Origin: Mesorhizobium sp.
Lineage (GTDB): Bacteria; Pseudomonadota; Alphaproteobacteria; Rhizobiales; Rhizobiaceae
Assembly: GCA_019509685.1 (NCBI GenBank)
Contig: JAEKLU010000096.1
Span: 1 to 6,037 of the forward strand
Reading direction: 5' to 3'
DNA: 6,037 nucleotides
Each line of letters opens with the position of its first letter. The stretch's first letter is position 1. Position numbers and translations under genes: made by a program. Below the pieces are notes generated by a model. That model had not been told where the DNA came from, did no database searches, and was given only the letters and a program-made list of their open reading frames with translations. Of the stretch, positions 1 through 5,325 are shown in pieces.

Positions 1-38
1 TTCAGAATTGCGGAAATTTCCGCGGCGCGGATGTCCAT
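1..38 (-). CDS. atpA: ATP synthase F1 subunit alpha, N-terminal fragment
   Basis: Only the first 12 codons are in the window; the gene continues past the left edge. The reverse strand from 38 reads MDIRAAEISAIL, the usual start of alphaproteobacterial F1 alpha subunits. Alpha subunits alternate with beta in the catalytic hexamer of the membrane-attached F1 sector and carry the non-catalytic nucleotide sites; none of those motifs is visible here. The ATG shares one base with the atpH stop (TGATG), so the two genes are very probably translationally coupled in the standard atpHAGDC order. Identity rests on the short N-terminus plus position directly after atpH. Confidence 0.9.
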   Translation of the reverse strand, partial: MDIRAAEISAIL

Positions 39-598
39 CAGCCGACCTCTTTCAGTGCAAGCTTGAGCGAATTGAGTTTGGTTTTGAGCGACGTATCGAT
101 CTGGCGCGAGCCCATCTTGACGATCAGCCCGCCGAGCAGTGACGGATCGACGGTAATCGCGATGGTCACGTCCTTGCCGGCGATGCTCTTCAGCGTCGCC
201 TTGAGTTCGGTCTGCTGCGCGGCCGTCAAATCATGCGCCGAAGTGACCTCGGCGGACGCCTCGCCGCGGTGCTCGGCGGCGATCTGGCGGAATGCCTTGA
301 TCATGCCTGGCACCGCGAACAGGCGGCGGTTGCGGGCAACGACGCGCAGGAAATTGCCGACCAGGCCGGTGATCCCGGCCTTGTCGGCGATCGTCGCGAT
401 CGCCTTGGCCTGCTCCTCGCTGGAGAATACCGGGCTGTTGATCAGGCGGCCGAGATCGGAGCTGCCGTTGAGCATTGCCTCAAAGCCATTGAGGTCGGCT
501 TCAACCTTGGCAACGGAATTTTCCTGCAGCGCGAGATCAAACAGCGAGCCTGCATAGCGCTCTGCGACAGCTGAGATTGGCGATGACGATTGGGCCAC
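38..598 (-). CDS. atpH: ATP synthase F1 subunit delta (OSCP family)
   Basis: This is the peripheral-stalk subunit that ties the top of the F1 alpha/beta hexamer to the b subunits of Fo at the inner membrane. With the GTG start at 598 the protein is 186 residues, a usual length for bacterial delta. The N-terminal helical part (about residues 8-110, from VAERYAGSLFDLAL) and the C-terminal signature around 154-178 (LLGGLIVKMGSRQIDTS) are typical of the OSCP/delta family. The open frame extends 30 codons further to a TTG at 688, but the extension is basic, lacks a good ribosome site and would exceed family length. GTG was chosen because the sequence from VAQSSSPIS onward matches rhizobial AtpH as I remember it. 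A modest purine-rich site (AAAAGACGG) lies just before GTG. It is the first gene of the atp operon here and overlaps atpA by one base. Confidence 0.95.
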   Translation of the reverse strand: MAQSSSPISAVAERYAGSLFDLALQENSVAKVEADLNGFEAMLNGSSDLGRLINSPVFSSEEQAKAIATIADKAGITGLVGNFLRVVARNRRLFAVPGMIKAFRQIAAEHRGEASAEVTSAHDLTAAQQTELKATLKSIAGKDVTIAITVDPSLLGGLIVKMGSRQIDTSLKTKLNSLKLALKEVG

Positions 599-735
599 GG
601 ACCGTCTTTTCTCTTGTCTGACAGGCCGCAGATTGTTGGCGCGAGCAAAAACTCTGGCTAAATCTTTGACCTTACTGCAATTTTTCAATGCACGGAGATG
701 CGGCTTCCGCTATCCCCGGCCGAAAGTCGATTGCC

Positions 736-764
736 GTCTAGCACAGGCTTTTTAAGACCGCAAT
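736..764 (-). promoter_or_regulatory. Candidate sigma-70 promoter for the atpHA operon
   Basis: On the minus strand, ATTGCG (759-764) is followed after 17 bp by CTAGAC (736-741). Against the rhizobial housekeeping pattern CTTGAC-N17-CTATAT this keeps the central TTG of the -35 box and CTA-A of the -10 box. Transcription would begin near 729, giving a leader of about 130 nt before the atpH GTG. The spacing is right but both boxes are degenerate. The gap between 599 and 844 must contain the atp promoter unless the operon is read through from upstream; I see no better candidate in it. Confidence 0.33.
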
Positions 765-844
765 GCATCCTCCGGCATGCTTTTCAGGCACTTTTGTCGC
801 ATCAGGCTACAGAGTCCAGCCCGCGCGGCGGATTAGTCAATGAA

Positions 845-1240
845 TCAGGGCAAAAAGCCGAAGGCGAAGGCAAGCGGCAACGCCGCGAGCGCCAGCTCGA
901 CGACGATCGAAACCCAGTTGAAGGGCGTGTTGGCGCCATCCGACATCATCGACAACAGCCGGCCGAAGGCGGTGAACAGCCAGGAGAAGCCGAGCGCCAT
1001 GTAAAGCAGCGGCTGCGCCAAAAGGATGCAGCACAGGCTGACGCCGAGATAGAAGCCCGACATACGGCCACGTCCCTCGGCGATCGCCGCCGCTTTCTCC
1101 GGCCTCGGCTGCAAGCGCAGCACGCGGAAGGCAAGCCCCGGCGCCAGGAACAGGAACAGGCCGAGCGCCAGGGTGACGACGGCGCTCGACCATGCCAGCC
1201 ATTCGCCCTGGCTTGCCGGCCACGGAAACGCAAAATCCAT
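845..1240 (-). CDS. Small four-helix inner-membrane protein, function unknown
   Basis: This is a 131-residue, very hydrophobic protein with about four predicted membrane helices: residues 15-36, 61-80, 82-98 and 107-130. Between helices 1 and 2 is a basic cytoplasmic-looking loop (RLQPRPEK, then EGRGRMSGFYLG), and a conserved-looking stretch GRLLSMMSDG lies at 93-102. There is no signal peptide cleavage site and no catalytic motif. The start is supported by a strong ribosome site (GAGGGGG, about 5 nt before ATG). The pattern GR-x-SGFYLG ... FGRLLSMMSDG recalls DUF4345-type membrane proteins. From memory, an Agrobacterium H13-3 protein of this sort (AGROH133_08824) was implicated in phage infection; I cannot confirm homology here. 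It sits alone between the priA-racemase unit and the atp operon. Codon use resembles its neighbours, so the frame is believable. Confidence 0.8.
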   Translation of the reverse strand: MDFAFPWPASQGEWLAWSSAVVTLALGLFLFLAPGLAFRVLRLQPRPEKAAAIAEGRGRMSGFYLGVSLCCILLAQPLLYMALGFSWLFTAFGRLLSMMSDGANTPFNWVSIVVELALAALPLAFAFGFLP

Positions 1241-1279
1241 CTGTCCCCCTCGTCAATTCTTGTTTTGAATTGCGAGGCA

Positions 1280-1308
1280 TTCTAGCGGAGGAAAAACGCC
1301 GCGCCAGA
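1280..1308 (-). promoter_or_regulatory. Weak candidate promoter for the small membrane protein
   Basis: Minus-strand TCTGGC (1303-1308) and CTAGAA (1280-1285) are separated by 17 bp, with about 3/6 and 4/6 matches to rhizobial CTTGAC and CTATAT. Transcription would start near 1273, leaving a leader of roughly 33 nt. It overlaps the candidate terminator of the upstream racemase gene, which suits an independent transcription unit starting here. The match is weak. Confidence 0.22.
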
Positions 1309-1317
1309 TGGTCGCGG
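1292..1317 (-). terminator. Candidate intrinsic terminator after the priA-racemase unit
   Basis: Read on the minus strand, CCGCG-A-CC, loop ATCT, then GGCGCGG forms a 7 bp GC-rich stem with one bulged A, followed by CG and a run of five T. It begins about 20 nt after the racemase stop. The opposite strand has no T-run, so it would act only on minus-strand transcription. The bulge and short T-run make it a moderate candidate. Confidence 0.5.
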
Positions 1318-1336
1318 ACACATTAGACGTCGCGCA

Positions 1337-2032
1337 TCAGGACAGCGCGAAATCGACCGCGGCCTCGGCATGGATACGCGTCGTGTCGAACACCGGAATG
1401 TCGAAATCGCGCTCCCCGATCAGCATGGTGATCTCGGTGCAGCCCATGATGACGCCGTCCACCCGCTCGTCGCGCCGCATGCGGCCGACCTCGGCGACAT
1501 ACGCTGCGTGCGAATCGGGCTTGACGATGCCCTGGCAAAGTTCGTCGTAGATCACCCTGTGCACCATGTCCCGACCGGCCGGGCCGGGCACTATCGGCTC
1601 AAGGCCGTATTTGTCGGCCAGCCGTCCCTTGTAGAAATCCTGCTCCATGGTGAAGCGCGTGGCGAGCAGCGCCGGACGCCGGACACCGGCTTCCACGACA
1701 GCACGGCCCGTCGCGTCGGCGATGTGGATGAGCGGGATCGATATCGCAGCCTGCACGTCGTCGGCCAGCTTGTGCATCGTGTTGGTGCATATCAGCAGAC
1801 CTTCGGCGCCACCCGCCTCCAGCCTGCGCGCCGCCTCCACCAGAAGGGCGCCGGCGCCCTGCCAGTCGCCCGCATGCTGCCGTTCGGCGATCTCGGCGAA
1901 ATCGAACGACCACAACAGGAGCTTCGCCGAATGCAGCCCGCCGAGCCGCTCGCGCACGATCTCGTTGAGCAGGCGATAATAGATCGCCGTCGATTCCCAG
2001 CTCATGCCGCCGATGAGGCCAAGGGTTTTCAT
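1337..2032 (-). CDS. ygeA: YgeA-type amino acid racemase (Asp/Glu racemase superfamily)
   Basis: This is a 231-residue cytosolic cofactor-independent racemase that interconverts L- and D-amino acids by a two-base cysteine mechanism. Both catalytic cysteines are visible: C82 in ICTNTMHK and C198 in MGCTEI. The N-terminus GLIGGMSWEST and the central HIADATGR and TRFTMEQDFYKGRL stretches match E. coli YgeA closely, including length, as I remember it. YgeA is reported as a broad-spectrum racemase (homoserine among preferred substrates) rather than a strict aspartate enzyme, so the substrate here is open. The start at 2032 is set by AAGGAG nine nt upstream and by family alignment; a longer frame to 2101 runs into priA. 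It lies 31 bp behind the priA stop on the same strand, so co-transcription is likely. Nothing around it suggests a peptidoglycan or D-amino-acid catabolic cluster. Confidence 0.9.
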   Translation of the reverse strand: MKTLGLIGGMSWESTAIYYRLLNEIVRERLGGLHSAKLLLWSFDFAEIAERQHAGDWQGAGALLVEAARRLEAGGAEGLLICTNTMHKLADDVQAAISIPLIHIADATGRAVVEAGVRRPALLATRFTMEQDFYKGRLADKYGLEPIVPGPAGRDMVHRVIYDELCQGIVKPDSHAAYVAEVGRMRRDERVDGVIMGCTEITMLIGERDFDIPVFDTTRIHAEAAVDFALS

Positions 2033-2063
2033 GCGTGGGTGCTCCTTTGGACTGCTCGGGAGC

Positions 2064-4247
2064 TTATAGGAAGCTCTGCGGGTCGATGTCGACCTGAACA
2101 CGCACCGAGCCGCGCAGCTTCGGTCCTTCGGCCAGCATGGCGCGAATGAAGCCTTGCATGTCGGCGCGCCGCTCGCCCTGGATCAGCAGGCGGAAACGAT
2201 GACGGCCGCCGAGCAGCGACAGCGGCGCCTCGGCCGGGCCGAGCACGAACAGGTCCGAAGCCTGGGGGGCGGCACGCCGCAAGGCGCGCGCATGGCTCTC
2301 GGCCTCGCCCCGTGTCGCGGCGCTGATGATGATGCCGGCGAGCCGACCGAAGGGCGGCAGTGCGGCCCGTTCGCGCTCGGTGATCTCGCGCTCGTAAAAA
2401 GCCTCCGAATCGCCGGAGACGATCGCCCGCATCACCGGATGTTCAGGCTGGTAGGTCTGCAGCAGGCCCAGGCTCTTCTTGCCGGTGCGGCCGGCGCGCC
2501 CCGTCACCTGGCTGAGCAGCTGGAAAGTGCGCTCGGCGGCGCGCGGATCGCCATTGGCAAGGCCGAGATCCGCGTCGACCACGCCGACCAGCGTCATGCC
2601 GGGAAAATTGTGGCCCTTGGCGACGAGCTGCGTGCCGATGACGATGTCGGCCTCGCCATTGGCCACGGCTTCGAGTTCAAGCCTGAGCCGGCGCACCCCG
2701 CCCAGAAGGTCGGATGACAGCACGATGGTGCGGGCGTCAGGAAAATGCGCGACCACTTCCTCGGCGATGCGCTCGACGCCTGGACCGCAGGCGACGAGGT
2801 GGTCGAGCGTGCCGCATTCGGGACACGCTTCGGGCCGCTTTTCGTTGTGACCGCAATGGTGGCAGACGAGCTGTCCGCGAAAGCGATGCTCGACCAGCCA
2901 GGCCGAGCAGACCGGGCACCCGAAACGATGGCCGCAGACCCGGCACAGCGTCAGCGGCGCGTAGCCGCGCCGGTTGAGGAACAGCAGCGACTGTTCCTTC
3001 CTGTCCAATGTCCGCTGCATCTGGTCGATCAGGACTGGCGACAGGAAGCCGCCGCGCGCCGGCGGCGAACGCCGCATGTCGATCGACTTCAGATCGGGGA
3101 GTGCCGCATCCGCGAAGCGCGACGACAGCACCGCCCGGTCATAGCGGCCCTGGCTCGCGTTGACCCGGCTTTCCACCGAGGGCGTCGCCGAGGCAAGCAC
3201 GACCGGAAAGCCGCCTATGTGGCCGCGCACCACCGCCATGTCGCGGGCATTGTAGAAGACGCGGTCCTCCTGCTTGTAGGCAGGGTCGTGCTCCTCGTCG
3301 ACGACGATCAGGCCGAGCTCCTTGAACGGCAAAAACAGCGCCGAGCGCGCGCCGGCGACGACGCGCACGCCGCCTTCCGCCACCTGGCGCCAGACGCGTT
3401 CGCGCATCCTCGGCGGCAGATCGGAATGCCACTCGGCCGGCTTGGCGCCGAAACGGTCCTGGAAACGTTCGAGGAAGGCATGGGTGAGCGCGATTTCCGG
3501 CAACAGGATCAGCACCTGCTTGCCCTTGTCGAGCGCCGCCGCCACCGCTTCGAAATAGACTTCCGTCTTGCCAGATCCGGTGACGCCATCGAGCAAGGTG
3601 ACGTTGAAGGCATCAGCCGCGATCGCCGAACGGAGCTTCTCAGCCGCTTCCTTCTGATCCGGCATCAGCTCCGGCGTCGCGTGGGTCGGATCGGGCGCCG
3701 CCACCACCGGCCGTGGCGGGATCATCACCGTCTCGAACACGCCCTGCGCGCGCAGCCCGTCGACGACGGTCGAGGACACGCCGGCGGCATGTGCCAGCCC
3801 CGAGCGCGTCCAGGCGAGGCCGCCTTCGGCTGTCTCCAGCACGCGCCGTCGCGCGTCGGTCAATCGATCGGGTTCGGCCAGCGTGCGCTGCAGGCCTTCG
3901 ATCCAGGGCTCCGGGTCGAAAGCTTCAGGCGCTCGCAAAAGCATGCGCGCCACCATGCCGGGCGCCGACAGCGTGTACTGCGCGATCCAGTCGACGAAGC
4001 GGCGCATTGACCGGTCGATCGGCGGGCAGTCGAAGACCTGCTCGATCGGCCGTAGTTTCCTGGCATCGACGGTTTCGACGGCGCCGTCCCAGACGATGCC
4101 CGCGACCTGGCGCGGCCCGAGCGGCACGCGCACGATCGAGCCAGGCACCACGCGCATGCCGGCAGGCACCCCATAGGTGTAGGGGCGTTCGGCCGGCATC
4201 GGCACCAGCACCGGCGCGGCCGCGACAAAGGGCGAATCTTCGATCAT
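2064..4247 (-). CDS. priA: Primosomal protein N' / replication restart helicase PriA
   Basis: PriA is the 3'-to-5' superfamily 2 DNA helicase that recognises stalled or collapsed forks and D-loops and starts reloading of DnaB outside oriC. At 727 residues it is full length. In order: the N-terminal 3'-end-binding domain (about 5-110), a winged-helix-like linker (115-175), Walker A GVTGSGKT (221-228), the DEEH box (317-320) and motif III LASATPS (351-357). The zinc domain has eight cysteines at 435, 438, 444, 447, 462, 465, 475 and 478, almost the E. coli spacing and numbering. The second helicase lobe carries GTQLVAKGHNFPG (538-550) and QVTGRAGR (580-587), and a C-terminal domain follows. No key residue is missing. 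ATG at 4247 fits the family N-terminus but has only a weak, distant ribosome site (CAAGG), suggesting low translation. It is divergent from the transaldolase gene, with 90 bp between start codons, and is followed by the racemase. Confidence 0.98.
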   Translation of the reverse strand: MIEDSPFVAAAPVLVPMPAERPYTYGVPAGMRVVPGSIVRVPLGPRQVAGIVWDGAVETVDARKLRPIEQVFDCPPIDRSMRRFVDWIAQYTLSAPGMVARMLLRAPEAFDPEPWIEGLQRTLAEPDRLTDARRRVLETAEGGLAWTRSGLAHAAGVSSTVVDGLRAQGVFETVMIPPRPVVAAPDPTHATPELMPDQKEAAEKLRSAIAADAFNVTLLDGVTGSGKTEVYFEAVAAALDKGKQVLILLPEIALTHAFLERFQDRFGAKPAEWHSDLPPRMRERVWRQVAEGGVRVVAGARSALFLPFKELGLIVVDEEHDPAYKQEDRVFYNARDMAVVRGHIGGFPVVLASATPSVESRVNASQGRYDRAVLSSRFADAALPDLKSIDMRRSPPARGGFLSPVLIDQMQRTLDRKEQSLLFLNRRGYAPLTLCRVCGHRFGCPVCSAWLVEHRFRGQLVCHHCGHNEKRPEACPECGTLDHLVACGPGVERIAEEVVAHFPDARTIVLSSDLLGGVRRLRLELEAVANGEADIVIGTQLVAKGHNFPGMTLVGVVDADLGLANGDPRAAERTFQLLSQVTGRAGRTGKKSLGLLQTYQPEHPVMRAIVSGDSEAFYEREITERERAALPPFGRLAGIIISAATRGEAESHARALRRAAPQASDLFVLGPAEAPLSLLGGRHRFRLLIQGERRADMQGFIRAMLAEGPKLRGSVRVQVDIDPQSFL

Positions 4248-4251
4248 CGGG

Positions 4252-4280
4252 CGTGACCTTGCCCCGACTTTGGTCTAGAT
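4252..4280 (+). promoter_or_regulatory. Predicted housekeeping promoter of the transaldolase gene
   Basis: CGTGAC (4252-4257) and CTAGAT (4275-4280) are exactly 17 bp apart, each matching 5 of 6 bases of the rhizobial consensus CTTGAC-N17-CTATAT. Transcription would start around 4287, giving a leader of about 50 nt that includes the perfect inverted repeat at 4297-4315 and the ribosome site. It is the best promoter match in the window. The -10 box is embedded in a palindrome, which suggests regulation. Confidence 0.5.
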
Positions 4281-4285
4281 CAAAG
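4268..4285. promoter_or_regulatory. FNR/FixK-like palindrome over the predicted -10 box
   Basis: CTTTGGTCTAGATCAAAG is an 18 bp palindrome with a single mismatched pair (4273/4280). Its core TTGGT-CTAG-ATCAA (4270-4283) matches the FNR/FixK family pattern TTGAT-N4-ATCAA at 9 of 10 fixed positions. It sits between the divergent priA and transaldolase genes and covers the predicted -10 hexamer of the latter, so a bound regulator would probably block that promoter. The symmetry is seen directly; identity of the binding protein is inferred. Confidence 0.45.
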
Positions 4286-4296
4286 GGCAACCCCGA

Positions 4297-4315
4297 ATGT
4301 GCATGACCTGCACAT
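4297..4315. promoter_or_regulatory. Perfect 7-bp inverted repeat in the transaldolase leader
   Basis: ATGTGCA and TGCACAT flank a 5 bp spacer (TGACC) with no mismatches. The repeat starts about 10 bp after the predicted transcription start and ends 22 bp before the ATG. It could be a repressor operator or an RNA hairpin just ahead of the ribosome site. There is no T-run after it, so it is not an intrinsic terminator. Confidence 0.45.
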
Positions 4316-4337
4316 GGAAATCTTTCAGGAGACCCCC

Positions 4338-4994
4338 ATGAAATTTTTTGTCGACACCGCTGACATCAAGGACATCAAGGAACTGAACGACCTGGGGCTG
4401 CTCGACGGCGTCACCACCAATCCCTCGCTGATCCTGAAATCCGGCGGTAAGATCGCCGAGGTCACCAAGCAGATCTGCGACATCGTCGAAGGTCCGGTCT
4501 CGGCCGAAGTCGTGGCGACCGAGTACAAGGACATGATGGCGGAGGCCGAGGTGCTGGCCAAGATCGCGCCCAATGTCTGCATCAAGGTGCCGCTGACGCT
4601 CGACGGCTTGAAGGCCTGCAAGACGATCCGCACCCAGATGAACCGCATGGTCAACGTCACGCTTTGCTTCTCGGCCAACCAGGCGCTGCTCGCCGCCAAG
4701 GCCGGTGCTTCGTTCATCTCGCCCTTCGTCGGCCGCATCGACGACACCGGTTCGGATGGTATGGAGTTGATCCAGGAGATCCGGCAGATCTATGACAACT
4801 ACGACTACAAGACCGAAATCCTGACGGCTTCGGTGCGCACCGTGAACCACGTCAAGCAGGCCGCTCTGATCGGCGCTGATGTCATCACCGCGCCGCCGGC
4901 GACGCTGAAGGCGCTGGTCAAGCACCCGTTGACCGACAAGGGTCTTGAGCAGTTCCTCGCTGACTGGGCGAAGACCGGCCAGAAGATCGGCTGA
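4338..4994 (+). CDS. fsa/tal: Transaldolase of the short FSA/TalC subfamily (often annotated fructose-6-phosphate aldolase)
   Basis: This is a 218-residue cytosolic class I aldolase of the short transaldolase family, a TIM barrel acting through a lysine Schiff base. Transaldolase moves a dihydroxyacetone unit between sedoheptulose-7-phosphate and glyceraldehyde-3-phosphate in the non-oxidative pentose phosphate pathway. Visible signatures are VTTNPS (25-30), the Schiff-base lysine K83 in CIKVPLT, and [11 protein letters not shown] (106-116). Two residues argue for transaldolase over true FSA: E57 in SAEV, where E. coli FSA has Gln59, and F130 in SPFVGRID, where FSA has Tyr131. ATG at 4338 was chosen because MKFFVDTAD is the family N-terminus and AGGAG lies 7 nt upstream; an in-frame ATG at 4299 lies inside the inverted repeat and lacks a ribosome site. 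It stands alone on the plus strand, divergent from priA, with its own terminator. Confidence 0.95.
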   Translation: MKFFVDTADIKDIKELNDLGLLDGVTTNPSLILKSGGKIAEVTKQICDIVEGPVSAEVVATEYKDMMAEAEVLAKIAPNVCIKVPLTLDGLKACKTIRTQMNRMVNVTLCFSANQALLAAKAGASFISPFVGRIDDTGSDGMELIQEIRQIYDNYDYKTEILTASVRTVNHVKQAALIGADVITAPPATLKALVKHPLTDKGLEQFLADWAKTGQKIG

Positions 4995-5015
4995 TTTCGC
5001 AGCCCGTCAGACATG

Positions 5016-5042
5016 AAAAAGGCCGGGTGACCGGCCTTTTTT
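5016..5042 (+). terminator. Strong bidirectional intrinsic terminator after the transaldolase gene
   Basis: AAAAAGGCCGG, loop GTGA and CCGGCCTTTTTT form an 11 bp perfect stem whose GC-rich core (GGCCGG/CCGGCC) is followed by six T. It starts 21 nt after the transaldolase stop. The A-run on the other side makes it equally able to stop minus-strand transcripts arriving from leuS-lptE, so it probably serves both convergent units. Confidence 0.92.
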
Positions 5043-5084
5043 CTTGGCAGAGTGCCTATGCCTTGGCAGATCGCATGCCTTGGC
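5043..5084. repeat. Short direct repeats containing CTTGGC
   Basis: CTTGGC occurs three times, at 5043, 5062 and 5079. The last two lie in an exact 10 bp repeat ATGCCTTGGC (5058-5067 and 5075-5084) with a 17 bp period. It lies between the terminator and the large inverted repeat. No function is evident and it may be debris of mosaic repeats. Confidence 0.4.
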
Positions 5085-5108
5085 GATTGCCGGAATGCCC
5101 ATCGCGAT

Positions 5109-5290
5109 CGTCATCCACGGGCGGAGCAAGGAGCGAAGCGACGCGCGCAGACCCGAGGATCCATTCCGTGACGTCGAAGCGCCGCTCACGATGCAGAATT
5201 CTGCTCCGCCGCATTCCACGGCTCAGGTCACGGAATGGATCCCAGGGTCTCCGCCACGCCGCTTCGCGGCTGCTCCGCCCAGGGATGACG
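5109..5290. repeat. Large intergenic inverted-repeat element (rhizobial palindromic type)
   Basis: Two 64 bp arms, 5109-5172 and 5227-5290, are imperfect reverse complements around a 54 bp centre. Three blocks are identical between the arms: the outer CGTCATCC, an internal GGGCGGAGCA, and the inner ATCCATTCCGTGAC (14 bp, against GTCACGGAATGGAT). The middle part, including GCGAAGCG, differs by substitutions and short shifts. The right arm also has a small hairpin (GCCGC-TTC-GCGGC, 5258-5270). Outer ends CGTCATCC...GGATGACG and inner GGATCCATTCC recall dispersed intergenic palindromes (RIME-like and similar) of Rhizobiales. There is no open frame with transposase features, so it is likely a non-autonomous element. 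It lies between the lptE stop and the shared terminator, so it would be transcribed as a long hairpin in the lptE 3' region. Confidence 0.8.
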
Positions 5291-5325
5291 AGGTTGGGGG
5301 GCTTCGGCCAATCCCGGGCGGGGAA

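Noticed and set aside
599..688. Extended AtpH starting at TTG 688
   Set aside because: The extra 30 residues are basic and unlike the family, there is no clear ribosome site, and the protein would be 216 rather than the usual about 186 residues.
2033..2101. Racemase start upstream of 2032, overlapping the priA end
   Set aside because: The family N-terminus begins at MKTLGLIGGMSW with AAGGAG just before it; the upstream codons do not look like a racemase.
1370..2149. 259-codon plus-strand open frame opposite the racemase
   Set aside because: It mirrors a recognised racemase gene and has no ribosome site or recognisable domain.
2745..4010. 421-codon plus-strand open frame opposite priA
   Set aside because: It lies wholly within priA, which has every expected motif; the composition (R, H, A, D-rich) is typical of a shadow frame.
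4299..4337. In-frame ATG at 4299 as transaldolase start
   Set aside because: It lies inside the inverted repeat, has no ribosome site, and adds 13 residues before the conserved MKFFVDTAD.
4275..4925. 216-codon minus-strand open frame opposite the transaldolase gene
   Set aside because: It is antisense to a certain gene, rich in D, H, R and G as expected from a mirrored GC-rich frame, and matches no family I recognise.
5109..5290. CRISPR array or insertion sequence
   Set aside because: There are only two inverted arms, no regular direct repeats with spacers, and no transposase frame.
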